Source: Hyphomicrobium sp.
Lineage (GTDB): Bacteria; Pseudomonadota; Alphaproteobacteria; Rhizobiales; Hyphomicrobiaceae
DNA: 64,000 nt
Direction: 5' to 3'
Assembly (NCBI GenBank): GCA_025351425.1
Contig: JANXVY010000073.1
Span: 1-64,000 of the forward strand
In this document: positions 52,722-60,467 of the stretch, in pieces
Layout: every line of letters starts with the position of its first letter
Numbering within the stretch: position 1 is the stretch's first letter
Translations under genes and position numbers: made by a program
Notes under the pieces: model-generated
The model's input: only the letters and a program-made list of their open reading frames with translations
The model's database searches: none
What the model was told of the DNA's origin: nothing

Positions 52722-52923
52722 CGGCGCCTATCCTTTAGTTCGCGGCGTGCAGGACCACCTCAACCCGCACCGGCCACACCGTCCATCAATGGACTATCAT
52801 CCTGTAGCATAGATTGCCACAATGAGCTTTTATTGGCCCCTGAGTCGGGGCGCATGTGATATGCGGATCACGCTTATCGGTGATTGTGCTGCGGTTAAAT
52901 ATATAGAGACCCACAGGTCATTG

Positions 52924-54711
52924 ATGAAACGCTTGAGCCTGAATGTTGGAAGCTCGTGTTGGCTGGCTTTAGGCCTGCTGGCGCAGACGGCGCTGGCAGC
53001 CCCCGGCGACGGCGCGGCGCCCGCCAGCCCGCAGCCCCCAACCGCCTCTGTGACGGCGGCCCAGGAAGGCGCGTCCTCGCTGCTGCGCGGAAACACGGCG
53101 CAGGCGATCACCCAGTACACCGACGCGCTGAAGGACCAGACCCTCCCGAACGACCGCCGCGGCGCGATCCTGAACGACCGCGCGGTCGCCTACGCACGCT
53201 CGGGCCAGACCAAGCTGGCGATCGACGACTTCAACCGTGCAATCCAGCTCTTCCCCGAACACGCGGCAACCTACAACAATCGCGGCAACCTGTTGCTGGC
53301 GCTCGGCCTGCCCAAGGAAGCGGTGCGCGACTTCGACCGCGCAGTGCTGCTGGCGCCGGGTTATGCAGCTGCCTATGCCAACCGCGCCGGCGCTTACGAT
53401 CGCTTGGGGCTGGCTGAAGACGCGCTGCGCGACTACAGCCGCTCCATTGAACTTGCTCCCTCGAGCGCGGTGCCGCTGGCAGGCCGCGGGCGCGTGCTGC
53501 TGTCGCTGGGCAAACCGCACGCGGCGATCCGCGACTTTGGCCGCGCCGTCAGCGCCGACGCCCGCTTTTCGAATGCCTATCGCGGCCGCGCGGCAGCCAA
53601 GCTGCGCATCCGCCGCTACGACGATGCCATCGAAGACCTCTCCCGCGCCATCGCCTTCGACAACGGCAACGTGGAACTCTATATCTTGCGCGGCCACGCC
53701 TATCTGGGTTTGCGCAACTTTGCCTCCGGCTTGCGCGATTTTTCGCGCGCAATCGAACTCGACAGCAAATCGCCAGCAGCCTACGCGGGGCGCGGTTTGG
53801 CGAACGGCTTCGTGGAAGCCTTCGATGACGGCTTTTCCGATCTCAACCGCGCAATCGATCTGGACCCCAAGAACGCGACGGTCTTTGCCTACCGCGCGAT
53901 CGTCTACAATCTGGCAGGCCAAACCGACGTTGGCCTGAAGGACGTGGAAACCGCCCTGAAACTGGACGCCAACCGCGCCGAAGCGTTCTGGGCAAGGGGC
54001 GCGATCGCCGAACAACTGGGCCGCACCAGTGAAGCCGTGGCCGACTACCGCCACGCGCTGTCCAAAAATTCGGAACTGGCGCTCGCGGCCGAAGGGCTGG
54101 CGCGGCTCGGCGGCGAAATGCCCGACAGCTCGGAAACGCCAGTGGCAGGCCTCGGCATAGAGGGCTGGACCGTGGTTGCGCGCGGCGCTGATTTTTACGC
54201 CGTCAATACGCTGCAACCGGCGCTGCGGGTGCCGCTGGAAAGCCGCGGCATAGGCCAGCCCAGGCTGCTCGATTGGGAGCTGAAAAAGGCGCCCTTCAAG
54301 GGTATCGGCGTCCTGCGCTTCTCCGGCGGCACGCTGGCAGGCAAGGACGGCCCGCAGGAGGTTGAAATGATCGCGATCGTCGATGTCGCGGCCCGCTCCG
54401 TGATCACGGTCGAGCCCAACAAGCTGGGCTCGAAAACGGCAGCCTGGACCTGGGAAGAGGGCAAGGTGACGGTCGCGAGCATCGACGGCGTCACCGATGA
54501 ATTCAACTTGCGCCCCTCTGTTGCCGCCGACACCGCGCCGCCCGAACGCACCAAACGGGCGCGGAGTGCCGATGGCCGCTCCCCAAGTGATGACGATGCC
54601 GATCCCGAGGACCGGCCCAAACCCGAGCGCGAGCGGCCGCAACGCTCGGCCGGCAACAACCGCTCCGCCCCGAAGCCCAAGTCGATCTTCCAGCTATTGT
54701 TTGGCAATTGA
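52924..54711 (+). CDS. Exported TPR-repeat protein
   Basis: A 595-residue protein with a signal peptide (CWLALGLLAQTALAAPG) then about nine or ten tetratricopeptide repeats (about 45-400): for example YNNRGNLLLALGLPKEAVRD, YANRAGAYDRLGLAEDALRD and LYILRGHAYLGLRNFASGLRD. A non-repetitive domain of about 150 residues follows (EGWTVVARGADFYAVNTLQP onward), then an Arg/Pro/Asp-rich tail. The ATG at 52924 (MKRLSLNV) is preferred over an upstream ATG at 52822 because the signal peptide starts there. Its partner is unknown; such proteins scaffold envelope assemblies. Confidence 0.8.
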   Translation: MKRLSLNVGSSCWLALGLLAQTALAAPGDGAAPASPQPPTASVTAAQEGASSLLRGNTAQAITQYTDALKDQTLPNDRRGAILNDRAVAYARSGQTKLAIDDFNRAIQLFPEHAATYNNRGNLLLALGLPKEAVRDFDRAVLLAPGYAAAYANRAGAYDRLGLAEDALRDYSRSIELAPSSAVPLAGRGRVLLSLGKPHAAIRDFGRAVSADARFSNAYRGRAAAKLRIRRYDDAIEDLSRAIAFDNGNVELYILRGHAYLGLRNFASGLRDFSRAIELDSKSPAAYAGRGLANGFVEAFDDGFSDLNRAIDLDPKNATVFAYRAIVYNLAGQTDVGLKDVETALKLDANRAEAFWARGAIAEQLGRTSEAVADYRHALSKNSELALAAEGLARLGGEMPDSSETPVAGLGIEGWTVVARGADFYAVNTLQPALRVPLESRGIGQPRLLDWELKKAPFKGIGVLRFSGGTLAGKDGPQEVEMIAIVDVAARSVITVEPNKLGSKTAAWTWEEGKVTVASIDGVTDEFNLRPSVAADTAPPERTKRARSADGRSPSDDDADPEDRPKPERERPQRSAGNNRSAPKPKSIFQLLFGN

Positions 54712-54790
54712 GCTGAGCTGATCCGGTCTCGCGCGGAACGCGTTTGACAAACCACCCGTAACAGCTCTGCGAGAGCCAGAAAGACCGCCC

Positions 54791-56260
54791 ATGAAGCCCG
54801 TCGTCGTCTGGTTCCGCCAGGATTTGCGGATGACGGATCAGCGCGCGCTGGCGGCAGCCGTCGAAACCGGGCAGCCGGTCATCCCTTTGTATATTCTGGA
54901 CGATGTGTCGCCCAGCCACTGGCGCATGGGAGGCGCGTCGCGTTGGTGGCTGGACAAGAGCCTGGCGAGATTGGGGCACAACCTCGCCGAGTGCGGCAGT
55001 CGCCTTATCCTTCGCAGAGGTGCCGCAGCAGACGTTTTGGACCAATTCGTGACCGAGACGAGCGCCAGCGCCGTTTTCACCCAGGCCGCGTTCGAGCCCT
55101 GGGCAAGCGCGCTCGAAACGGACGTTCACACGCGGCTGCTAGGCCGCGGCGTGGAGTTGAAGCGCAAGACGGGCGCACTGCTGATGAGGCCCGACGCCAT
55201 GCGCACCAAGACCGGCGGCCCGTTCAAGGTCTACACCCCGTTCTGGCGCGCGCTGCGATCTGGAGCCCCCCCGACTTCCCCACTGCCGGCCCCCACGTCG
55301 ATCAAAGCCCCGGCGCATTGGCCCGCAAGCGAAAACCGGCACGCCTGGAAGCTGCACCCTGCCAAGCCGGATTGGTCCAAGGGCTTCGATGACCACTGGT
55401 CTCCGGGCGAACAGGGCGCCCGCGCGCGCCTCGATACCTTCCTCGAAAGCGCGCTGCGCGACTACGGCGCTAACCGCAATCGCCCGGACTGCCCGGGCAC
55501 ATCGAAGCTGTCACCCCACCTCCATTTTGGTGAGATCAGTCCGGCGGCATGCTGGCATGCGGCAGAGGCGGAAGGCCAGCGTCTCGCAGCCGAGGGCCGC
55601 AACGCGGACAACGGCCTGGAGACCTTTCTCAAGGAACTGGTGTGGCGCGAGTTTTCAGCCCACCTGCTGGTCCACTGGCCAACCTTGCCCGAGCTACCCT
55701 TCAAGCCCGAATACGCGAACTTCCCTTGGGCCGACGATGCGGCAGGCCTCAGGGCGTGGCAACGCGGCTTGACCGGCTACCCCATCGTCGACGCCGGCAT
55801 GCGGGAACTATGGCACACAGGCTGGATGCACAATCGCGTACGCATGATCGTGGCCTCGTTCCTGGTCAAGGATCTGCTCATCCCCTGGCAGCACGGCGAA
55901 GCCTGGTTCTGGGATACGCTGGTCGACGCCGACCTCGCCAGCAACGCGGCGAGCTGGCAGTGGGTTGCGGGCTGCGGCGCGGATGCCGCGCCCTATTTCC
56001 GCATTTTCAACCCGTCCCGCCAGGGTGCGACGTTTGACCCCGATGGCGCCTACGTGCGCCGTTGGGTTCCCGAACTTGCGAAGCTCCCAAACCAACATCT
56101 GTTCGAGCCGTGGAACGCGCCGTCCCTCGTATTGTCGGCATCTGACGTGACCTTGGGTGTGAGCTATCCGCTGCCCGTGGTGGATCATGCCATTGCGCGC
56201 AAGAGGGCGTTGGACGCCTTGAACGAAGTCACCAAGCGCAGGCAGGAAAGTGCTTCGTAA
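54791..56260 (+). CDS. phrB: Deoxyribodipyrimidine photolyase
   Basis: A 489-residue photolyase that repairs cyclobutane pyrimidine dimers with light, using FADH- and an antenna pigment. The N-terminal domain starts VVVWFRQDLRMTDQRALAAA. The FAD-binding domain shows TSKLSPHLHFGEISPAACWH, FLKELVWREFSAHLL, GLTGYPIVDAGMRELWHTGW and NRVRMIVASFLVKDLLIPW followed by LASNAASWQWVAGCG. These match class I CPD photolyases. The order upstream is a TPR gene; downstream is a YkuD transpeptidase. No regulator lies nearby. Confidence 0.93.
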   Translation: MKPVVVWFRQDLRMTDQRALAAAVETGQPVIPLYILDDVSPSHWRMGGASRWWLDKSLARLGHNLAECGSRLILRRGAAADVLDQFVTETSASAVFTQAAFEPWASALETDVHTRLLGRGVELKRKTGALLMRPDAMRTKTGGPFKVYTPFWRALRSGAPPTSPLPAPTSIKAPAHWPASENRHAWKLHPAKPDWSKGFDDHWSPGEQGARARLDTFLESALRDYGANRNRPDCPGTSKLSPHLHFGEISPAACWHAAEAEGQRLAAEGRNADNGLETFLKELVWREFSAHLLVHWPTLPELPFKPEYANFPWADDAAGLRAWQRGLTGYPIVDAGMRELWHTGWMHNRVRMIVASFLVKDLLIPWQHGEAWFWDTLVDADLASNAASWQWVAGCGADAAPYFRIFNPSRQGATFDPDGAYVRRWVPELAKLPNQHLFEPWNAPSLVLSASDVTLGVSYPLPVVDHAIARKRALDALNEVTKRRQESAS

Positions 56261-56391
56261 TCAGATTGCTGCGATAAACGATTGCGAGCCCGTCTCGCGC
56301 GCGTTAACTTTGGGTCCGGCGGTGCGACGCGTGCGGACGAGACGGACCGCTGGTGTGAAAAACCGCGAAGTTGCGTAAAGGAACGGACGAA

Positions 56392-56853
56392 ATGAAAACA
56401 GCGGGTTTGGCGCGGGCACTGATGCTCGCAGTTATAATGGCCGGCGCCCTTTTGGGTCAGGCCGGCAGCGCTGAGGCGCGCCGGGCAGCAGGCGAAGGCC
56501 TCCAGGTCAACGTCGACGTGGCCGGTCAGACGATGGACGTCTACGTCGATGGCGAACTTCGTCACCGCTGGAAGGTGTCGACGGGCCGCGACGGCTTCGA
56601 CACGCCAGGCGGCACCTATCGCCCCCAGCGCCTCGAAAAGGAATGGTATTCCAAGCAATACGACAACGCGCCGATGCACAACGCCGTGTTCTTCCATAAC
56701 GGCTATGCGATCCACGCAACGACCGAAACGCGCCGTCTCGGCCGGGCAGCATCCCACGGCTGCATTCGCCTGCATCCCGAACACGCCGAAGAACTGTTCG
56801 ACCTCGTGGAGGACTACGGCGTGCGCAAGACGCGCATCGTGATCGAGAACTGA
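56392..56853 (+). CDS. L,D-transpeptidase (YkuD domain), compact copy
   Basis: A 153-residue exported enzyme with a signal peptide (ARALMLAVIMAGALLGQAGSAEA) and a minimal YkuD domain. The segment WKVSTGRDGFDTPGGTYRPQ, WYSKQYDNAPMHNAVFFHNG and the active site HATTETRRLGRAASHGCIRL hold the catalytic His and Cys. AAAGGAA lies 10 nt before the ATG at 56392. The core closely resembles the longer copy at 37311. A terminator follows the stop. Role in 3-3 cross-linking or in anchoring outer-membrane proteins to peptidoglycan is inferred. Confidence 0.88.
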   Translation: MKTAGLARALMLAVIMAGALLGQAGSAEARRAAGEGLQVNVDVAGQTMDVYVDGELRHRWKVSTGRDGFDTPGGTYRPQRLEKEWYSKQYDNAPMHNAVFFHNGYAIHATTETRRLGRAASHGCIRLHPEHAEELFDLVEDYGVRKTRIVIEN

Positions 56854-56859
56854 TGGGGA

Positions 56860-56900
56860 GCGCGGGCCTTTTCCAAGCTAAGGAAAAGCCCGCGCGTTCT
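56860..56900 (+). terminator. Rho-independent-like terminator after the compact YkuD gene
   Basis: GCGCGGGCCTTTTCC and GGAAAAGCCCGCGC form a stem of about 14 pairs with one bulged base and a 7-base loop, followed by GTTCTGTT. It lies about seven bases after the stop codon. The next gene is convergent, so it may serve both strands. Confidence 0.75.
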
Positions 56901-56934
56901 GTTGCCGCGCTCCATGGCCCCCGGGTCCGGACCG

Positions 56935-57450
56935 TTATGTAGGAGCGTGTGGCTTATCTTCCGAGGTGACGACCGGCAGCTCCGGTTCCGCGAGCGAACG
57001 CACGAGGTCGATGACCGACCGGCGCACTTTCGGGTCTACGAGACGCCCGAACGCCCGGTTGAGATCGATGCCGTCCCGGCTCGACAGGAAATCGACCACG
57101 AAGCTTTCGCTTGGACGCTCGGCAAAGCCCGTGATTCCGGAGTGTCCGTTGGCATATCCGGTGTCGGCCGCCGCCTGAGTCAACTCATCATAGAAGAATT
57201 GGATTGGTACGCCCAGAACGCGGGCCAAGTCGAACAGCCGACTGGCCCCGATCCGATTGGCGCCCTTTTCATACTTCTGCACCTGCTGGAACGTGAGCCC
57301 GAGTGCTTCGCCGAGCTTCTCCTGGCTCATCCCCAGCAGCATGCGGCGCAAACGGACACGTGCCCCCACGTGCTGATCAATCTCGTTGGCCTGACGTGCA
57401 TCACGTTCGGTGGCGGATGTGGCAACATTTGGTTCGGCTTTGTCGCTCAT
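56935..57450 (-). CDS. PraR-type XRE-family transcriptional regulator
   Basis: A 171-residue regulator with an N-terminal HTH_3 domain (about 24-80: IDQHVGARVRLRRMLLGMSQ, then EKLGEALGLTFQQVQKYEKG and ANRIGASRLFDLARVLGVPI). A conserved C-terminal extension includes VVDFLSSRDGIDLNRAFGRL and DPKVRRSVIDLVRSLA. This matches the Rhizobiales PraR/PhrR-like family, where it affects biofilm, quorum sensing and symbiosis. The ATG at 57450 is used. It runs convergent with the YkuD gene. An inverted repeat 44-97 bases upstream (57494-57547) may be its own regulatory site. The symbol is withheld because it is by family only. Confidence 0.85.
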   Translation of the reverse strand: MSDKAEPNVATSATERDARQANEIDQHVGARVRLRRMLLGMSQEKLGEALGLTFQQVQKYEKGANRIGASRLFDLARVLGVPIQFFYDELTQAAADTGYANGHSGITGFAERPSESFVVDFLSSRDGIDLNRAFGRLVDPKVRRSVIDLVRSLAEPELPVVTSEDKPHAPT

Positions 57451-57802
57451 TAATATGTATCCTGATTAGCGCGTCCAAAATTCGTGACAAAACATTGCAA
57501 AAATAACTTCTTGAAAAAGACTGGACCCTCCAAGTTATTTTCGCAATAGCGTTGTAGGTTCTCGACCAGAACTCATCTTCCGACCCGCTTTTTCAGGCCG
57601 TAAGCGCACTGAATTTTTCCACACAAATGGCGTATTGAATGTCAAAATCGCCCAGCATTGAATTTGAACTGCCCGTTCTAAAACACGCATGTTTCAATCA
57701 GTTTTTTGACGACGTCGCCTAGCTACCCGTTCAGCACGACACTTCAAGAACTTCGATTGTCAGCATTCTGTCTTAAACCGTACACACCAAACTGCAAAAA
57801 GT
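57451..57802. other. Intergenic region upstream of the PraR-like gene
   Basis: About 350 bases, visibly less GC-rich than the surroundings. It holds the long inverted repeat at 57494-57547 (separate entry) and probably the PraR-like promoter. It also carries the eroded beginning of the Crp/Fnr pseudogene, but no readable start. Confidence 0.5.
57494..57547. repeat. 16-bp inverted repeat with 22-nt spacer
   Basis: ATTGCAAAAATAACTT (57494-57509) and AAGTTATTTTCGCAAT (57532-57547) match at 15 of 16 positions. It is AT-rich in a GC-rich neighbourhood, 44 bases upstream of the PraR-like start. It could be an operator, a small-RNA hairpin or the trace of a mobile element. Confidence 0.7.
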
Positions 57803-58249
57803 CTCGAACCCGTTGCCCTGCCGCTTAACAAAAAACTGTTCGAGACCAACCAACCCAGTTCGCACGTCTATTTCCTTGAAAGCGGTATTGTGTCCGCAAT
57901 CATCGAGACGAGAGGAAAGCCCAGCGTCGAAGTCGGCATTTACGTCGCGAAGGCTGAGGCGGAACCGCGATCCTGTTCGGCGTAGATCTCAGCCCGCAGA
58001 AGGATTTCATCCAGCTGGAAGGCTCCGGGCATCGCATCGCTGCAGTGGCCACTGTCCAAGATGCTGGGCGAACGCCGGCCGGGGATCACGGAAGCCCTCC
58101 ATAAATTCGACCACCTCGGGCTGATCAAGGCCCGCCGCGGACGGGTGAAAATTTTAGACCGGGCCGGGCTTTTGAAAATCGCCGGCCCCGTCTACGGCGT
58201 GCCTGAAACCGAGGACGCGCGCCTTTTCGGCACCCTCCCTGCACGCTGA
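57803..58249 (+). pseudogene. Decayed Crp/Fnr-family transcriptional regulator
   Basis: Three fragments in different frames match the Crp/Fnr family common in Rhizobiales. Fragment 1 has LEPVALPLNKKLFETNQPSS, then HVYFLESGIVSAIIETRG and VEVGIYVAK (cyclic-nucleotide-like domain). After a frameshift, TAILFGVDLSPQKDFIQLEG then SGHRIAA continues that domain. Then the long helix and much of the middle are missing. After another shift, the HTH remains as LGERRPGITEALHKFDHLGL then IKARRGRVKILDRAGLLKI, ending in TGA at 58247-58249. No start codon, two frame changes and a large internal loss show that it is not functional. Confidence 0.75.
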
Positions 58250-58429
58250 CCTGGAATAAAGTCTGGCGCCCGGCAGTCTTGTCATGAGCGTCCACGAACG
58301 CCGGATACGATAAGGCGTCCCGCCCCAAAGACCTGAAAACAATAGCGAACTTCGGACGAGAATCCGGAGCTGGCGGGATGCAGCACTCGGGTCGCGGACG
58401 CCCAACCTGAACGATTGGAGAAACCTCAG

Positions 58430-58699
58430 ATGACCAAGACCTTCGCCCGTTCCACGTCAGCGCTCATGCTGGCAACCGCCGCGATGACGCTCGCGCTTTC
58501 GGCAGCACCCGCCGCCGCCCGCATGGACTGCCACGCCGAGTACGATGCCGCAAAAGCAACGATCAACAAGAAGAACGTCAGCGCCGACCACCGCGAGGCA
58601 GCATTCCGCCTCGCCCAGCACGCCTACGACCTCTGCACGATCGGCGACGAAGAATGGGCCAAGCGCTTTTTCGACAAGCTGCGCGACGGCGGCAACTGA
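58430..58699 (+). CDS. Small exported protein, unknown function
   Basis: An 89-residue protein with a signal peptide (ALMLATAAMTLALSAAPAAA, cleavage after AAA) and a mature domain of about 55 residues: MDCHAEYDAAKATINKKNVS, then HREAAFRLAQHAYDLCTIGD. Two cysteines could make a disulfide. The domain is helical. GGAG lies 9 nt before the ATG at 58430. I recognise no named family; small secreted proteins of this type are widespread in Rhizobiales. Confidence 0.7.
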   Translation: MTKTFARSTSALMLATAAMTLALSAAPAAARMDCHAEYDAAKATINKKNVSADHREAAFRLAQHAYDLCTIGDEEWAKRFFDKLRDGGN

Positions 58700-58711
58700 T
58701 CGCCAGCCTGC

Positions 58712-59404
58712 TTAGGACGGCTCAGCAGCGATGATGCGCCGCGAACGCGAGAAGAAATCGCGGCGCAGCAGAATGGCGAGCACGGCGGTGGTGGCGAAGA
58801 TGAACACGACGGGGTCGAAAAACCACGTCATTGCGGCAGCGGCATAATAAAAGGCGCGCAGCCCGCTGTTGGAATGTGCAGCCGCAAGGCCGTTGAGGTC
58901 GGCCGTGTGCATGGCGTGCCGCTCGAGCGCGTCCGGATCCGCAGCCCCCGGCAACGGCATGGCCCCGATCATGATCGCGGTATAGTGCGTCAACCGGAAC
59001 GCCCACGCAAACTTGAAGAACGCGTAGACGAAGATCCCGATCAGCAGCAGCACCTTGATCTCCACCAGCAACGGCGAAGCTTTGGCGATGGACGGCAACC
59101 GTTCCAGGAGGCCGTCCGACTTCTCATGCGAACCAACGATGGCCGCCAGACCGCCTATTGCGATCGCGCAGGTGGACGCGAAGAATGCATTGCCGTTGCT
59201 GAGCACACCCAGCAGCAACGCATCGGAATTACGGTTGTCGCGCGAGGCCATGGTGCGCATCCACGCAACGCGGTGGCCTTGGATGGCCCCGGTGATGGAG
59301 CGCTGGTACAGCGACGGGATCTGCGTGACGATCTGATAACCGATCAAGGTGACGACGAACCAGACGAAAGCAAAGATGTCGACGAAGTCGATGGATGACA
59401 ACAC
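58712..59404 (-). CDS. DUF599 integral membrane protein
   Basis: A 230-residue membrane protein of the DUF599 family with about four spans. Start segment IDFVDIFAFVWFVVTLIGYQI and later LLLIGIFVYAFFKFAWAFRL are conserved, as are RDNRNSDALLLGVLSNGNAF, FFASTCAIAIGGLAA and HTADLNGLAAAHSNSGLRAFYYA. Function unknown. It lies 21 nt after the MotB-like gene stop, so the two are probably in one transcript with the MotA/TolQ-like gene. Confidence 0.82.
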   Translation of the reverse strand: MLSSIDFVDIFAFVWFVVTLIGYQIVTQIPSLYQRSITGAIQGHRVAWMRTMASRDNRNSDALLLGVLSNGNAFFASTCAIAIGGLAAIVGSHEKSDGLLERLPSIAKASPLLVEIKVLLLIGIFVYAFFKFAWAFRLTHYTAIMIGAMPLPGAADPDALERHAMHTADLNGLAAAHSNSGLRAFYYAAAAMTWFFDPVVFIFATTAVLAILLRRDFFSRSRRIIAAEPS

Positions 59405-59425
59405 GGGCAGCCCTCGGAATAAGAA

Positions 59426-60457
59426 TCAGCGATTGGTCAACTTGAGCTCGATGCGGCGGTTTCGGCGCAGCACGTCTTCGCTGGAGCCGTCCTCAAGCGG
59501 GGCGAACTCGCCGTGACCCGCAGGAACGAGCCGCCGGGATGGCACGCCACGGCTGATCAGGTATTTGACGACCGACACCGCACGCGCCGTCGACAGCTCC
59601 CAGTTGGAGGGGAACTGCGGGCTCTGGATGGGCCGGATGTCGGTGTGGCCATCGACCTGAAGCACCCAGTCGACCTCCTTGGGGATCGTCTTCTCGAGCT
59701 CGACGATGGCTGACGCCAACGGATCGAGCGCCCCGAGCCCTTCGGGGCTCATGGCCGCCTGGCCCGACGGGAACAACACTTCCGACTGGAACACGAACCG
59801 GTCGCCGACGACGCGGATGTCCTTGCGGTCGGCGAGCGCCGCCCGGAGACGCCCGAAGAAGTCGGAGCGGTAACGGCGCAATTCCTGGACTTGCACGGCA
59901 AGCGCCGCATTGAGCCGCTGCCCGAGATCCTTGATCGCACTCTGGCTGTCCTTGTCCTTGGACTCCGAAGCAGAGAGCGCCTCGTTCAGCGCCGCGATCT
60001 GCCGCCGCAACGCAAGCAGCTGCTGATTGAGCAGATCGACCTTGGACAGCGCTTCGGCGGAAATATCCTTTTCCTTGGCGAGTTCTCCAGCGAGGGTGGC
60101 GATCTGCGTCTGCGCCCCTTTGACCTTCTCGTCGATGCCAAACCCGCTTGCGGCGAGCTTTTCGTTTTCGGACTTGAGGCTCGACAGCGTCGCCTGCAGC
60201 ACGGCGAGATCGTCCTCGGACTTCTGGCTCTTGTCCTTTTCCAGACTGAGCATATTGGTCAGCTCGGAAATCTGCCGCGTAAGGCGCTTCAGCGCGTTGT
60301 CCTTGCCGCTGCTTTCCTGTGCGACGAAGAACTGCGCGATCATGAAGATCGACATCAGCATGGTGACCACGAGCAGCAGCGTGGACAGCACGTCGACATA
60401 GGCCGGCCAGAACTCGCCGTACTCGCCACCGCTGCGTTTGGAGCGTCCCCGTGCCAT
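59426..60457 (-). CDS. MotB-like peptidoglycan-binding stator protein
   Basis: A 343-residue protein with one N-terminal membrane span (FWPAYVDVLSTLLLVVTMLM), with Asp22 at the position of the proton-binding aspartate of MotB/TolR. A long coiled-coil follows (about 60-190), and then an OmpA_C domain: FQSEVLFPSGQAAMSPEGLG, LQVDGHTDIRPIQSPQFPSN, WELSTARAVSVVKYLISRGV, GHGEFAPLEDGS and RRIELKLTN. It has no flagellar neighbours. It begins 10 nt after the MotA/TolQ-like gene, so the two are probably an ion-channel pair that harnesses proton flow for envelope or other work. Confidence 0.85.
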   Translation of the reverse strand: MARGRSKRSGGEYGEFWPAYVDVLSTLLLVVTMLMSIFMIAQFFVAQESSGKDNALKRLTRQISELTNMLSLEKDKSQKSEDDLAVLQATLSSLKSENEKLAASGFGIDEKVKGAQTQIATLAGELAKEKDISAEALSKVDLLNQQLLALRRQIAALNEALSASESKDKDSQSAIKDLGQRLNAALAVQVQELRRYRSDFFGRLRAALADRKDIRVVGDRFVFQSEVLFPSGQAAMSPEGLGALDPLASAIVELEKTIPKEVDWVLQVDGHTDIRPIQSPQFPSNWELSTARAVSVVKYLISRGVPSRRLVPAGHGEFAPLEDGSSEDVLRRNRRIELKLTNR

Positions 60458-60467
60458 CGCTGCTGCC

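Noticed and set aside
52969-54642. A 557-codon minus-strand frame opposite the TPR gene
   Set aside because: A shadow of codon bias in the repeat-rich TPR gene. Repeats appear in both strands for that reason only.
58125-58405. Minus-strand frames over the Crp/Fnr remnant
   Set aside because: The plus-strand pieces match the Crp/Fnr family in sequence order, whereas the antisense products show no family signal.
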